Assembly (NCBI RefSeq): GCF_004028275.1
Contig: NZ_CP035033.1
Span: 2,476,501 to 2,540,500, forward strand
Reading direction: 5' to 3'
Source of the DNA: Hydrogenovibrio thermophilus
Lineage (GTDB): Bacteria > Pseudomonadota > Gammaproteobacteria > Thiomicrospirales > Thiomicrospiraceae
DNA: 64,000 nucleotides
Below the pieces are notes generated by a model. It was not told the origin of the DNA and searched no databases. It worked only from the letters and a program-made list of their open reading frames with translations. Numbering within the stretch: position 1 is the first letter of the stretch; each line of letters opens with the position of its first letter. Of this stretch, positions 10,044 through 18,035 are shown piece after piece. A program made the position numbers and the translations under genes.

Positions 10044-10751
10044 TTAAAACCAAAAACGCAGTCCTGCCACAAGGCTGGTCTCTGATGTTTTAGCACCTTC
10101 CTCTTTTTTATAATCAGCCGTTGTTGCATAAGCCTGGTTCCATTTCACACCAATATAGGGTGCAAACTTTCGACTAAATTCATAACGTAGCCGCATCCCC
10201 AATTCTGTAGACGATAAGCCTGACCCAATCCCCATTTTTTTATCATCTGATGTATAGGCATTCAATTTAAGACTAGGAGTTAAAATCAATCGTTGTGTGA
10301 ATAGCGCTTCATATTCTGCATCCAAGCGGAACCCTGCATTCTTGTCATTAACAAGTAATCTTGAATTTATTTCAAAAAAGTAAGGTGCTAAGCCTTGAAA
10401 ACCAACTACTCCCCAAGTTTGGCTGTTTTCGGGGGTTTCGTCATAGCCTATCCCCGCCTGCAAATCCCAAAACCTTTCAACAGGGGTGCTGTATAACAAC
10501 TGATTTTCGGATTCGGTCGAACCATTTGATGATTCCCCTTCCGAGGTTAGGTAAACCTTATGCCAGTTTTTTCCAGCCCAGGCTGATGCATCCCAGGATA
10601 ACGGCTCACCTTGTTGGGTGGATTTTTCAAGCTGATTGACTCTTAAGCCCGCCAACAAAGGATCGTATTCGCTTAGCGCAAAAGAGGAATGGCTGTAAGT
10701 TGATGTGAAAAGTAATAATACTATCGGTAATTTCTTAATATGTGTATTCAT
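10044..10751 (-). CDS. copB: CopB outer-membrane copper resistance protein
   Basis: 235 residues with a signal peptide. The body is predicted to be beta-barrel: alternating hydrophobic strands, the tract FFEINSRLLVNDKNAGFRLDAEYEALFTQRLILTPSLKLNAY, and a terminal phenylalanine (SLVAGLRFWF). This matches the CopB/PcoB C-terminal barrel family. The Met/His-rich N-terminal extension of many CopB proteins is absent, so this is the short form. The start at 10751 is chosen because GGAAG precedes it by five bases. It directly follows the pcoA-type oxidase gene, the classical copAB order. Confidence 0.88.
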   Translation of the reverse strand: MNTHIKKLPIVLLLFTSTYSHSSFALSEYDPLLAGLRVNQLEKSTQQGEPLSWDASAWAGKNWHKVYLTSEGESSNGSTESENQLLYSTPVERFWDLQAGIGYDETPENSQTWGVVGFQGLAPYFFEINSRLLVNDKNAGFRLDAEYEALFTQRLILTPSLKLNAYTSDDKKMGIGSGLSSTELGMRLRYEFSRKFAPYIGVKWNQAYATTADYKKEEGAKTSETSLVAGLRFWF

Positions 10752-10789
10752 GATGCTTCCTTCAAATAGGGTTGGTTCTTTAAACATGA

Positions 10790-12790
10790 TTATCGGATTT
10801 GTACCTTTCTGAACATTCCCATCATGTGATAAAGCAAATGACAGTGATAAGCCCAGTCGCCTTTTGCGTCCATGGTGACTCGATAACTTATTTTAGAGCC
10901 AGGCTGGACAATGACTGTGTGCTTACGGGGAATATGGTTTTCATCTCCCGTTTCAAGGTCACTCCAAACGCCATGAAGGTGCATAGGGTGATTCATCATC
11001 GTGTCATTAATAAAGGTAATACGAATTCGATCACCATATTGAAAGTTAAGTGGTTCGGCCTTTTCAAAAGGAATGCCATTTATCGACCACATGTAACGCT
11101 CCATATTTCCGGTTAAATGCATAACCAGCTCCTTGGTCGGTTTCGGGTCATGACGGGTCGGGAAGCGATTTTTTAGGTCGGCATATGTCAAAACCTTCCG
11201 GCCATTTTCTCTAAGTCCGACCCCCGGATCATCCAGCCTATATTGAGGAGCCATTGCTCTCATACCAATTTGAGCACCCTCTGCTGAAGGTGTTTTTATT
11301 TGAGGTAACTGAGGGTTCATGTCCATCGGAATCGTAATATCATCCAGATTCACGTTCATGTTATCCATTCCATGAGCATGCTTGGAATGGTCAACATTGC
11401 TGACATCCATCCCCATTTGGCTTTTCTCCATAGCCAAAGCATGGCCATAGTCTTGTTGTTGCATGGAACTCATATCATGCTTCGTTCCATTCATCGAATT
11501 ATGATCAGAATGTTTCATACTCTGGGAACCGTTACTCATGTCCATTGATTGAGATGAAGGGTTCATTCCTTCCATTTCACCATCCATATTCATTGGGTGT
11601 GACGTGGAACCCATGTCCATTTCCATGCCCATATCGGTCATGCTTAAGATGGGTAAAGGGTCCATTTCAGGCGTGTCGGCTAATTGAGTCGGATCCGATG
11701 TGATCGAACCCATAGCGAAGCCAGAGCGGTCAATTGCTTGTGCAAAAATTGCATAAGCCTGTTTCGACGTATCCGGTTCGACAATGACGTCATAAGTTTC
11801 GGCAACGCCAATACGGAATTCGTCAATTTCAACCGGTTGGACTAAATTTCCATCTGCTGCAACCACTGTCATTTTTAAGCCCGGGATACGGACATCAAAA
11901 AAAGTCATTGCAGAGCTGTTTACAAATCGTAATCTCACTTTTTTGCCTGATTCAATGACGGTACGCCAATGCGCTTTAGGCGACAGTCCATTCATTAAAT
12001 AGGTATAGGTTGCTCCCGTGACATCGGATAAATCACGGTCTGTCATGCGCATTTGGTTCCACATTTTCCGTTTTTCCCATGCTTTGGAGAAGCCGTAGGT
12101 TTTGACTTCATGCCAAAAGTCACCCACCGTTCTTTGGCTGTAATTGTAATAGTCTCCCATTTTCTTTATGTTTGAATAAAGGGTCTCGGGCGCACTGTCT
12201 GACCAGTCTGACAGCTGAATCACGAAATCATGGTCGTAATCCAGTGGGTCTGCTTTTTTGGGTAAAATAACCAGTGCTCCATACAATCCGGTTTGCTCCT
12301 GAAATTCGGAATGACTGTGATACCAATAGGTCCCATGTTGCTGCACAGTAAATTGATAGGTGAATGTTTCACCAGGTTTGATGCCGTCATAACTTAAGCC
12401 CGGCACACCATCCATTTGAAAGGGAAGAATAATGCCATGCCAGTGAATTGACGTATCAACCGACAAAGTATTTTTTACGCGAATGGTTACAGTCTCTCCC
12501 TCACGCCAAACCAATGTTGGGGCGGGTAAAGAGTTGTTGATTAAGGTTGCTTTGACAGGAGAACCTGTAATATTGACAGGGGTTTCTGAAATAGTTAAAT
12601 CAAATTCAGGTCCAATTAAAACGGGCTGTTTAGGGTTCAAATTCCCTGTACCGATTGCTGAAAATTCTTCTTTAGCCCAAGCTGAAGGCAGATGAGATCC
12701 TATGGCAGCTGAAATGGTGCTTAAAGCAATGCCTTTTACAAACTGGCGTCGGCCCAGTTGCGGTTGTACGCTTTTATTTGATGTATTCAT
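10790..12790 (-). CDS. copA (pcoA-type): PcoA/CopA-type multicopper oxidase
   Basis: A 666-residue copper-resistance oxidase. The twin-arginine signal GRRQFVKGIALST lies at about residues 13-25. Copper ligand motifs are SIHWHGIILP, YWYHSHSEFQEQ, MNHPMHLHGVW and WAYHCHLLYHMMGMF. Between about residues 390 and 500 there is a long Met/His insert (MEMDMGSTSHPMNMDGEMEG, MSNGSQSMKHSDHNSMNG) of the kind that stores several Cu(I) ions in CopA/PcoA. The start at 12790 follows GAGG; an upstream extension of 24 codons looks non-coding. It is the first of the copAB pair. Confidence 0.94.
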   Translation of the reverse strand: MNTSNKSVQPQLGRRQFVKGIALSTISAAIGSHLPSAWAKEEFSAIGTGNLNPKQPVLIGPEFDLTISETPVNITGSPVKATLINNSLPAPTLVWREGETVTIRVKNTLSVDTSIHWHGIILPFQMDGVPGLSYDGIKPGETFTYQFTVQQHGTYWYHSHSEFQEQTGLYGALVILPKKADPLDYDHDFVIQLSDWSDSAPETLYSNIKKMGDYYNYSQRTVGDFWHEVKTYGFSKAWEKRKMWNQMRMTDRDLSDVTGATYTYLMNGLSPKAHWRTVIESGKKVRLRFVNSSAMTFFDVRIPGLKMTVVAADGNLVQPVEIDEFRIGVAETYDVIVEPDTSKQAYAIFAQAIDRSGFAMGSITSDPTQLADTPEMDPLPILSMTDMGMEMDMGSTSHPMNMDGEMEGMNPSSQSMDMSNGSQSMKHSDHNSMNGTKHDMSSMQQQDYGHALAMEKSQMGMDVSNVDHSKHAHGMDNMNVNLDDITIPMDMNPQLPQIKTPSAEGAQIGMRAMAPQYRLDDPGVGLRENGRKVLTYADLKNRFPTRHDPKPTKELVMHLTGNMERYMWSINGIPFEKAEPLNFQYGDRIRITFINDTMMNHPMHLHGVWSDLETGDENHIPRKHTVIVQPGSKISYRVTMDAKGDWAYHCHLLYHMMGMFRKVQIR

Positions 12791-12952
12791 GATTAACCTC
12801 TTAAAACATTCAATTAATTTAAAACAGATTTGTTTTGCAGTTGAGTGTTTTGGCAAAGTCATTGACTGAGTTTTTTCAATATGTCATTGAATACGTAACA
12901 ATAAACGTTTCCAAATTTTTGAAGAGAGCTCTAGTGAATAAAGTTGCCGAGA

Positions 12953-13366
12953 TTAAGCGGATGGTGGTGGGGTTTCTGGTTTTATTGCGTAATCGCGAAC
13001 AGCGATTGTCAAGGTAGGGTAACCGGTTTGAATATTGGGGCTAGATTGCCATTGTGGAATGTTATTAAAATAATAAATTGGCGCAGCGTGAATGGAATAA
13101 CAAAGTAAGTTATGACATTGACTGTCATCACAATTGGAACAATCCATTCCAGAAACGTTTATTTGTGCAGGCATAATACTACTGTCAATGGAACTCATTT
13201 TGCCAGCATTAACTTGCATTGTTTCAGGGTTTATATCCATCATTTGATGCATGATTTGCATTCTTGTTTTTTCAACATGGGTAAAATCCGACATAGAAAC
13301 CCCACCCCAGGCAGTTGATGCCAGAGTTTGTGAGATAAAAATGATAAGGAAAAACCGTTTAAACAT
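12953..13366 (-). CDS. Secreted Cys/Met-rich protein, unknown
   Basis: 137 residues with a signal peptide (1-21). The middle is Met-rich (MQIMHQMMDINPETMQ), followed by a four-cysteine cluster MDCSNCDDSQCHNLLC. The C-terminus (SPNIQTGYPTLTIAVRDYAIKPETPPPSA) is proline-rich and looks surface-exposed. I do not recognise a named domain. The layout and the place upstream of the copper oxidase resemble CopL-type small proteins that precede copAB in xanthomonads, so a copper sensing or binding role is plausible but not shown. Confidence 0.65.
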   Translation of the reverse strand: MFKRFFLIIFISQTLASTAWGGVSMSDFTHVEKTRMQIMHQMMDINPETMQVNAGKMSSIDSSIMPAQINVSGMDCSNCDDSQCHNLLCYSIHAAPIYYFNNIPQWQSSPNIQTGYPTLTIAVRDYAIKPETPPPSA

Positions 13367-13795
13367 GATGTTTATTGCAACGCTTATTTGATAAATATGG
13401 TTTGATTCTAGTTGTTTAAACTAATAAATGCTAATTAATTTTTTAAATATGTTTTATTTTTTATATTTATCTAAAAAATACGGGGTTGCCCTAGATAACT
13501 AAAATTATTTAAAGATAGCACTATAAAAAAGTAAACTTAGCAGGTACAAACAAAGTAAGTTAATTGAGTTGTTTGTTGCCGATACAGCTGCCAGAATAAC
13601 TTCATCACTTGTGAGTATTAACAAAGATTACAGCCAGTTTTTATTTTCAACTGTAGTGACATCACTTTACAATGATTTTAAGATCAAAAAAGACAATTGA
13701 AAAGTGTAACAAGATTCTAAAAACCTTTTATTGTGGGGTTTTTCATACGAGCCTGTAAATAATTTTGTGTAAATGCTCACCGTTAAAAAATAAAA
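13367..13795. other. Gene-free stretch, probable copper operon promoter region
   Basis: About 430 very AT-rich bases between the CopZ-like gene and the Cys/Met-rich protein. No coding frame, IS end or tRNA was found. It must carry the promoter for the copAB transcript if that starts at 13366. No convincing cop-box could be picked by eye. Confidence 0.35.
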
Positions 13796-14227
13796 CTAGC
13801 TTCCTTTAGGAAAATCTTTTAAACAGCATTTTCCTGAAGGGTTTTGAACTTCGCAAGCGCAATGTTTCAATTTAGTTTGCTCAACTACAAATTCTCTAGT
13901 TCCTGGGTTATCTAAATAGTCTGTTTTAGACACTCCAAAACAATAGCATATCAAGTCATCATTAGTATCTGCTTTCGTATTCTTGAACAGACTTCGAATA
14001 TCTGGTTTTTTGAAAATTGAACCCGAGTCAGAAAAGTAAATAACTTCACAGTCAGGGTCATCACAAAAATAATAAGTTACCTCTGCGGAAAAATTTTTCC
14101 AAGGCGCTAGCAGGTTATGAAGTACTGTAAGTGGAGATACGCTTTGATACAGCTTATTATTTACAGGGCATGTAAGCTTATCAGCCCGCTTTGAACAAGA
14201 ATCGTCACTCGTGGAACAACAGCTCAT
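13796..14227 (-). CDS. CopZ-like Fe-S/zinc metallochaperone without HMA domain
   Basis: 143 residues, cytoplasmic. The N-terminus (MSCCSTSDDSCSK...LTCPVNN) and the FCDDPDCEVIYFSDSG segment match the zinc-ribbon-like N-domain of Archaeoglobus-type CopZ. The second half, ICYCFGVSKTDY...KLKHCACEVQNPSGKCC, is a BFD-like [2Fe-2S] domain. In CopZ these domains precede a C-terminal MxCxxC copper-binding fold, which is missing here, as it is in many mobile-island copies. It may reduce Cu(II) or Hg(II), or buffer metal, ahead of the exporter. The upstream neighbour is an IS256 remnant. Confidence 0.8.
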   Translation of the reverse strand: MSCCSTSDDSCSKRADKLTCPVNNKLYQSVSPLTVLHNLLAPWKNFSAEVTYYFCDDPDCEVIYFSDSGSIFKKPDIRSLFKNTKADTNDDLICYCFGVSKTDYLDNPGTREFVVEQTKLKHCACEVQNPSGKCCLKDFPKGS

Positions 14228-14250
14228 ACTAGTCTCCTTCGCTATAATTC

Positions 14251-14712
14251 TTACAGATACTTATCTAATCTATCTTCGTGAATAATCATAAACTGGTTCA
14301 TAGCAGAATTCCAATCTCTAATTGGCATTGTCCACTTTTTAGAGGTTAACTCAATCGACAAAAATACAATTTTAAATGCCGAATTGTCATGATTGAAAAT
14401 CTTACGGTTTTTAATGGATTTACGAATTACTGAGTTAAGTGATTCAATGGTATTGGTGGTATAAATCACTTTTCGAATCGCTTCTGGATACAGGAATAAA
14501 GTGGCAACATTATCCCATTTTCTTCTCCAAGACTTACTGATACTTGGAAACTTAGCCTTCCATTTTTGTTCAAACTTATCTAATTCAAGTAGGGCTTCCT
14601 CCTCGGTAACGGATTGATAAATTTGTTTTAAATCGGCAGCAACTTCTTTCCGTTCTTTATAGCCGACATACTTAAGTGTTGAAAGATTTAAATCATTATC
14701 AGAATGAACTCC
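14251..14712 (-). pseudogene. IS256-family transposase, C-terminal remnant
   Basis: The minus-strand frame is open from 14712 down to the stop at 14251 but has no plausible start. It translates to LKYVGYKERKEVAADLKQIY, then KFPSISKSWRRKWDNV, then RKVIYTTNTIESLNSVIRKS, then KKWTMPIRDWNSAMNQF. These are the hallmark C-terminal blocks of IS256 (Transposase_mut) enzymes. The last catalytic glutamate (TIESLN) is present, but the N-terminal half with both catalytic aspartates is gone. It is a dead fragment and no terminal inverted repeat was identified. It marks past transposition inside the island. Confidence 0.88.
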
Positions 14713-15030
14713 TTAAAACGCTTCCATCATCAACTGCGAATTTAGTGAATCAATTAAAAATCTCAATACATCATCATAACCAACTGGTTCTTGGCTTAAT
14801 TGATCCATCACCCAATACTTAAGGGCTTCATCATTTGTCTTGCATTCTCCGAAACCTAGAACAAAAGTCATATAATCACCTGGTTGAATATTAAATAGAT
14901 ATTTAAGATTATTAACCAGGCTCATAACCACTTTAGGATCTTCGATTAGATACCTTTCATGTCAAGTTGACTCAACATAATCTTGTGAGGCTTGTGAATT
15001 AAAAAGGGCTTTAAGTAAGTGATATTCATT
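14713..15030 (-). pseudogene. Unknown small gene interrupted by an in-frame TGA
   Basis: One minus-strand frame reads NEYHLLKALFNSQASQDY...ST, meets TGA at 14962-14964, then continues as HERYLIEDPKVVMSLVNNLK to QLMMEAF and stops at 14713. Composition on both sides of the TGA is protein-like and continuous, so this looks like one gene of about 105 codons with a premature stop. It begins where the integrase gene ends. A GTG at 14931 could start a 72-residue product. I do not recognise the family. A separate 27-codon frame starts with ATG at the integrase stop behind a strong AGGAGG, but it looks spurious. Confidence 0.45.
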
Positions 15031-16321
15031 GATTACCTCCTGAACGATAGTCTTGCGTGTTCTGCAAGATCTGATCCCAGAATGCAATTTCATTTTGTTG
15101 TTCAAGTACCTCAGAATTTTCTGGCTTCTCTTCATCAACGGTTTCCTTTTTATTAGCCGCTACATGAAAACCATCAATGTTCGACGCCAACAAACGTTCC
15201 ATCGCTGAACCATCCTTACGGGTTAGGTTGGGAACGTAACGAGCGTAGACAGTAAAAAGCATCGAAGTAGTTGAATGCCCCATTTGTTTGGCAATCCAGT
15301 TTGGATTTTCCCCTGCTGCTAACCAAATCGTAGCGGCAGTGTGACGCGTTTGATAAGGTTTACGGTACTTGAGCTTAAGATAAGAAAGTAATGGCCTCCA
15401 AACCCTTCTTAAGAAGTTAGGTGTATGAACAGGCGCACCATTTCCAGTACAAAACACCAACTCAGATTTTGGGTCTCGTTCTTTAAACCGTTTTGATAAG
15501 GTGTTATAGACTAATGTGGACATCTCGATTTCTCGTTGAGACCCATCATTTTTGGTGTACTCCCATCGACCTGCAGAATAAGTCTCGCGAACAAGAATTT
15601 CTCGACGAGAAAAATCAACATGCTCCCACTTAAGACCGTCAATTTCTCCAGTACGCATCCCAGTAAAGAAACGAACTAATAAATAGTCTCGCCAATCAGG
15701 ACGCACTTGTGCAAGAATCTGATTAACCTCTTCAATAGAAAAAGGATCGATATGTATCTTTTCTTCTTTCAAAGGCTTGATATTGAGGTGTGGTGGCGTA
15801 AAATCATATCGGTCAGCGGCTTCATTCATAACCATATTTAGACACTTAATAAATTTATTAATCGTCTTAGACTTTAACTTACCGGCGGACTGTTTGGCGA
15901 CGTGTGCTCGGTACTTTAAGATCTCTGCTTTGGTGATGCTGCTGACCTCCATTTCTCCGAAATGCGGAATTAAACGCTTATCTAGATAACTTCGATAACC
16001 ATCCGCAGTGGCTTTTCGCCATGTTGGTTCCATTTCTGAAAACCACTCCTCAACAAAATCTTTAAACAATGGTGTTTTGGTATAACCTGTCATCATCTCT
16101 GCTTGGATCTTGCGGATTTTTTCTACCATTGGACTTTTTGGAAAATACTTTTCGTATTCAAAAGTACCTAACGTAATCTCAGCTTCAATCCTATCCAATA
16201 TCTTGGTTAACTTTTTACGGTTTGACTTAGTATCGGGTAAGGCGGTCTGCTCTCGGCACCTTTCATTTAAAATACGAAAATCAAAAAATAATTTTCCTGA
16301 ACGGGCTCTAATGCTTGCCAT
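15026..16321 (-). CDS. int: Tyrosine recombinase (integrase) with DUF3596 arm-binding domain
   Basis: 431 residues. The N-terminus MASIRARSGKLFFDFRILNER is the Arm-DNA-bind_2 (DUF3596) fold. A SAM-like core-binding domain follows (TPLFKDFVEEWFSEMEPTWR...). The catalytic domain shows Arg in FTGMRTGEIDGLKW, the H-x-x-R-like block TRHTAATIWL, the late His in QMGHSTTSM, and the nucleophile in FTVYARY. The start at 16321 has GGAGG eight bases upstream, so the 36-codon upstream extension is rejected. It overlaps the excisionase-like gene by 14 bp. It presumably catalyses integration and excision of the island near the tRNA-Phe locus. Confidence 0.93.
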   Translation of the reverse strand: MASIRARSGKLFFDFRILNERCREQTALPDTKSNRKKLTKILDRIEAEITLGTFEYEKYFPKSPMVEKIRKIQAEMMTGYTKTPLFKDFVEEWFSEMEPTWRKATADGYRSYLDKRLIPHFGEMEVSSITKAEILKYRAHVAKQSAGKLKSKTINKFIKCLNMVMNEAADRYDFTPPHLNIKPLKEEKIHIDPFSIEEVNQILAQVRPDWRDYLLVRFFTGMRTGEIDGLKWEHVDFSRREILVRETYSAGRWEYTKNDGSQREIEMSTLVYNTLSKRFKERDPKSELVFCTGNGAPVHTPNFLRRVWRPLLSYLKLKYRKPYQTRHTAATIWLAAGENPNWIAKQMGHSTTSMLFTVYARYVPNLTRKDGSAMERLLASNIDGFHVAANKKETVDEEKPENSEVLEQQNEIAFWDQILQNTQDYRSGGNQ

Positions 16322-16550
16322 AACAAACACCTCCGTTTGCCATAGGAACAGAGTAAATTGAGTTATTTGAAGCGTTATACATATCCTCTTCAATATTTTC
16401 CCAAATAAACAAAATTTTACGTTGACCAAATGGTCTAATGTAATGGCGCCCCTCTAGCAACACGCTATCTTTAAGATCATTACGAATTGTTCTGGCGTTG
16501 TACTTAATACGCTGAGATAATTCTTCAGTGGTTAAATAGGTAATATTCAT
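16308..16550 (-). CDS. Excisionase-like small DNA-binding protein
   Basis: 80 residues with a winged-helix-like start (YLTTEELSQRIKYNARTIRND) resembling phage Xis/CII-like directionality factors, followed by HYIRPFGQRKILFIWENIEEDM. This arrangement is typical of the small gene that precedes DUF3596 integrases. The 14-bp overlap with int suggests translational coupling. The ATG at 16550 has GGAGAAT nine bases upstream; an ATG five codons earlier lies inside that ribosome site. Excisionase function is inferred from position and size. Confidence 0.7.
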   Translation of the reverse strand: MNITYLTTEELSQRIKYNARTIRNDLKDSVLLEGRHYIRPFGQRKILFIWENIEEDMYNASNNSIYSVPMANGGVCYGKH

Positions 16551-16590
16551 GCTATCATTCTCCATTATTAAAAGATAAACAAAAAGATAT

Positions 16591-16614
16591 AAAAGATAAA
16601 TATATATATCTTTT
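16591..16614. promoter_or_regulatory. Operator-like palindrome in the int/xre divergent gap (site 1)
   Basis: AAAAGATAAATATATATATC followed by TTTT forms a near-perfect palindrome. Two further AAAAGATA copies lie upstream at 16570 and 16582, about one helical turn apart. It is a likely binding site for the divergent XRE regulator. Confidence 0.5.
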
Positions 16615-16657
16615 AAGAATCATTATAAACACATTAATGCACGCGTCAAGCATTATT

Positions 16658-16678
16658 AGATATATATATGTATCTTTT
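16658..16678. promoter_or_regulatory. Operator-like palindrome in the int/xre divergent gap (site 2)
   Basis: AGATATATATATGTATCTTT is the same sequence as site 1 read on the other strand, with one or two changes. It sits 18-38 bp ahead of the XRE start codon, so the regulator could repress itself here. Confidence 0.5.
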
Positions 16679-16695
16679 TATTACTGGAATAGGCA

Positions 16696-16947
16696 ATGAT
16701 AAGATTTAAATTAAAAGAATTAATTGCAAAAAAAGAATTTCTAGATGGGCGAAGAGTTACTCTAAAACAAATTGCTGAAGCAACAGGAATCAATAGAATG
16801 ACGCTTACCAAAATTAATACTCAGCATGGGTATAGCACATCAACTGAAACGCTCAACAAACTATGCAAATACTTTGACTGCGAAATAGCAGATTTAGTTG
16901 AATATATTTCAGATGAAAAGTTTCAAGAAATGACAAGTAAAGATTAA
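16696..16947 (+). CDS. XRE/Cro-type transcriptional regulator
   Basis: 83 residues that are almost wholly a helix-turn-helix domain: RVTLKQIAEATGINRMTLTKINTQ contains the HTH, and TLNKLCKYFDCEIADLVEYI is the standard C-terminal part of HTH_26-type proteins. It is transcribed away from xis-int and shares a 145-bp gap full of AAAAGATA/ATATATATC repeats with them. That is the layout of a phage-like or ICE-like lysogeny switch. It probably represses excision genes; the inference rests on position and repeats. Confidence 0.85.
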   Translation: MIRFKLKELIAKKEFLDGRRVTLKQIAEATGINRMTLTKINTQHGYSTSTETLNKLCKYFDCEIADLVEYISDEKFQEMTSKD

Positions 16948-17008
16948 ATAAGGTCTATTCACACATAGTTTTCAGTCCTGTTGTCGTTTTTAACAATTAT
17001 TTAACAAT

Positions 17009-17038
17009 CTGGGCTCTGATTGGGCACGATCTGGGCAC
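17009..17038. repeat. Short direct repeats near the island edge
   Basis: TCTGGGC at 17009, TTGGGCAC at 17020 and TCTGGGCAC at 17030 form closely spaced direct repeats between the XRE gene and the tRNA promoter. They could be integrase arm sites or part of an attachment region. No second copy of a candidate att sequence could be located in the window. Confidence 0.3.
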
Positions 17039-17070
17039 TTAAAAAAATTCCAATAATTTTAAAATTAAAT

Positions 17071-17099
17071 TTGACAGCCTCAGTGCCTCTCTATACAAT
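17071..17099 (+). promoter_or_regulatory. Sigma-70 promoter of the tRNA operon
   Basis: TTGACA (17071-17076) and TACAAT (17094-17099) are separated by exactly 17 bases, 18 bp before the tRNA-Phe gene. This is a near-consensus promoter, and it implies that the island's right edge lies to the left of 17071. Confidence 0.8.
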
Positions 17100-17116
17100 A
17101 CGCCGAATCAAAATAC

Positions 17117-17192
17117 GGCCACATAGCTCAGTCGGTAGAGCAAAGGATTGAAAATCCTTGTGTCCCTGGTTCGATTCCAGGTGTGGCCACCA
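17117..17192 (+). tRNA. tRNA-Phe (GAA)
   Basis: 76 nt with encoded CCA. The acceptor GGCCACA pairs with TGTGGCC. The D-loop contains AGTCGGTAGA, the anticodon loop is TGAAAAT (anticodon GAA), and the T-loop is TTCGATT. It is the first gene of a three-tRNA transcript. Confidence 0.97.
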
Positions 17193-17199
17193 CATTTTT

Positions 17200-17283
<84 letters not shown>

Positions 17284-17288
17284 CCTTT

Positions 17289-17315
17289 AAAGCCCGAGTT
17301 CATCTCGGGCTTTTT
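17289..17315 (+). terminator. Rho-independent terminator-like hairpin
   Basis: AAAGCCCGAG and CTCGGGCTTT flank a five-base loop and are followed by a T run. It lies between the two leucine tRNA genes and may attenuate read-through or act in processing. Confidence 0.8.
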
Positions 17316-17415
17316 CATTTCCGGCACTCAAAAAAACCGGCCACCCTCATTCAAACTTCTTTTCCTGCTTGACAAGCGTCAAGCCATTGATAATAATGCG
17401 CCTTCCAAACATCAT

Positions 17416-17502
17416 GCGGATGTGGCGGAATTGGTAGACGCGCAGGGTTCAGGTCTCTGTGGGGTAAAACCCGTGGGAGTTCAAGTCTCCCCATCCGCAC
17501 CA
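17416..17502 (+). tRNA. tRNA-Leu (CAG)
   Basis: 87 nt with encoded CCA. The acceptor GCGGATG pairs with CATCCGC. The anticodon loop is TTCAGGT (anticodon CAG, reading CUG). A class II variable arm is visible (TGGGGTAAAACCCG region). Confidence 0.95.
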
Positions 17503-17677
17503 TTATCCTCGAAGGCGCTTCACCGCTTTCATCCTCTCTTTGACACCCGTCATCCATTTTTTAGTCATTTTCTGCTATCCCCTGCCGATACATTTTATGA
17601 TAAAGTTTCAATATCTCCCCCAGAACCGCAAACCGGTTCATTGAAATCCCGAAAAACCTGTCATTGGGTATGCCGCT

Positions 17678-18028
17678 ATGGGCAAACGAGAATTTAAAAC
17701 CGAACTGGATAATGAAATCATCGACTGGTTGCTCACCTTACCGCTGGAGCAACGCAAGAAAGAATTGCTGCAATGCAATATGAATTCGCTCGCCCGTGCC
17801 ATGGCGAAAAAATATACAGTCAGCAATGCCCAAAAAATGGCCAAAGGCCTGGGTAAAAACATGGAAGCGGAGTTCGTCAAAGCGGTGCGCATGTACAAAG
17901 GGGATTTGCCCTTCCCGACCAAAACCCGCAAAAAAATCATGCAAACCAGACCGCGCTACTGGCCGCCGATACTCGCCAGCCTGATTCTATTGCTGTTAAT
18001 CGTTTTCCTCGACCGCCTCATGCCTTAA
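17678..18028 (+). CDS. Small tail-anchored membrane protein, unknown
   Basis: 116 residues. The first 80 are charged and helical (KTELDNEIIDWLLTLPLEQRKKELLQ, SLARAMAKKYTVSNAQKMAKGLGKNME), and a single C-terminal hydrophobic segment (PPILASLILLLLIVFLDRLM) would anchor it in the inner membrane. No known domain is recognised. The start lacks an obvious ribosome-binding site, so translation could begin elsewhere. It converges with the MFS transporter gene, which ends 8 bp away. Confidence 0.6.
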   Translation: MGKREFKTELDNEIIDWLLTLPLEQRKKELLQCNMNSLARAMAKKYTVSNAQKMAKGLGKNMEAEFVKAVRMYKGDLPFPTKTRKKIMQTRPRYWPPILASLILLLLIVFLDRLMP

Positions 18029-18035
18029 AACGGGT

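Noticed and set aside
14965-15029. 27-codon minus-strand frame starting at the integrase stop behind AGGAGG
   Set aside because: The strong ribosome site is notable, but the peptide MNITYLKPFLIHKPH... has no family look, and the overlapping frame reads more like protein.
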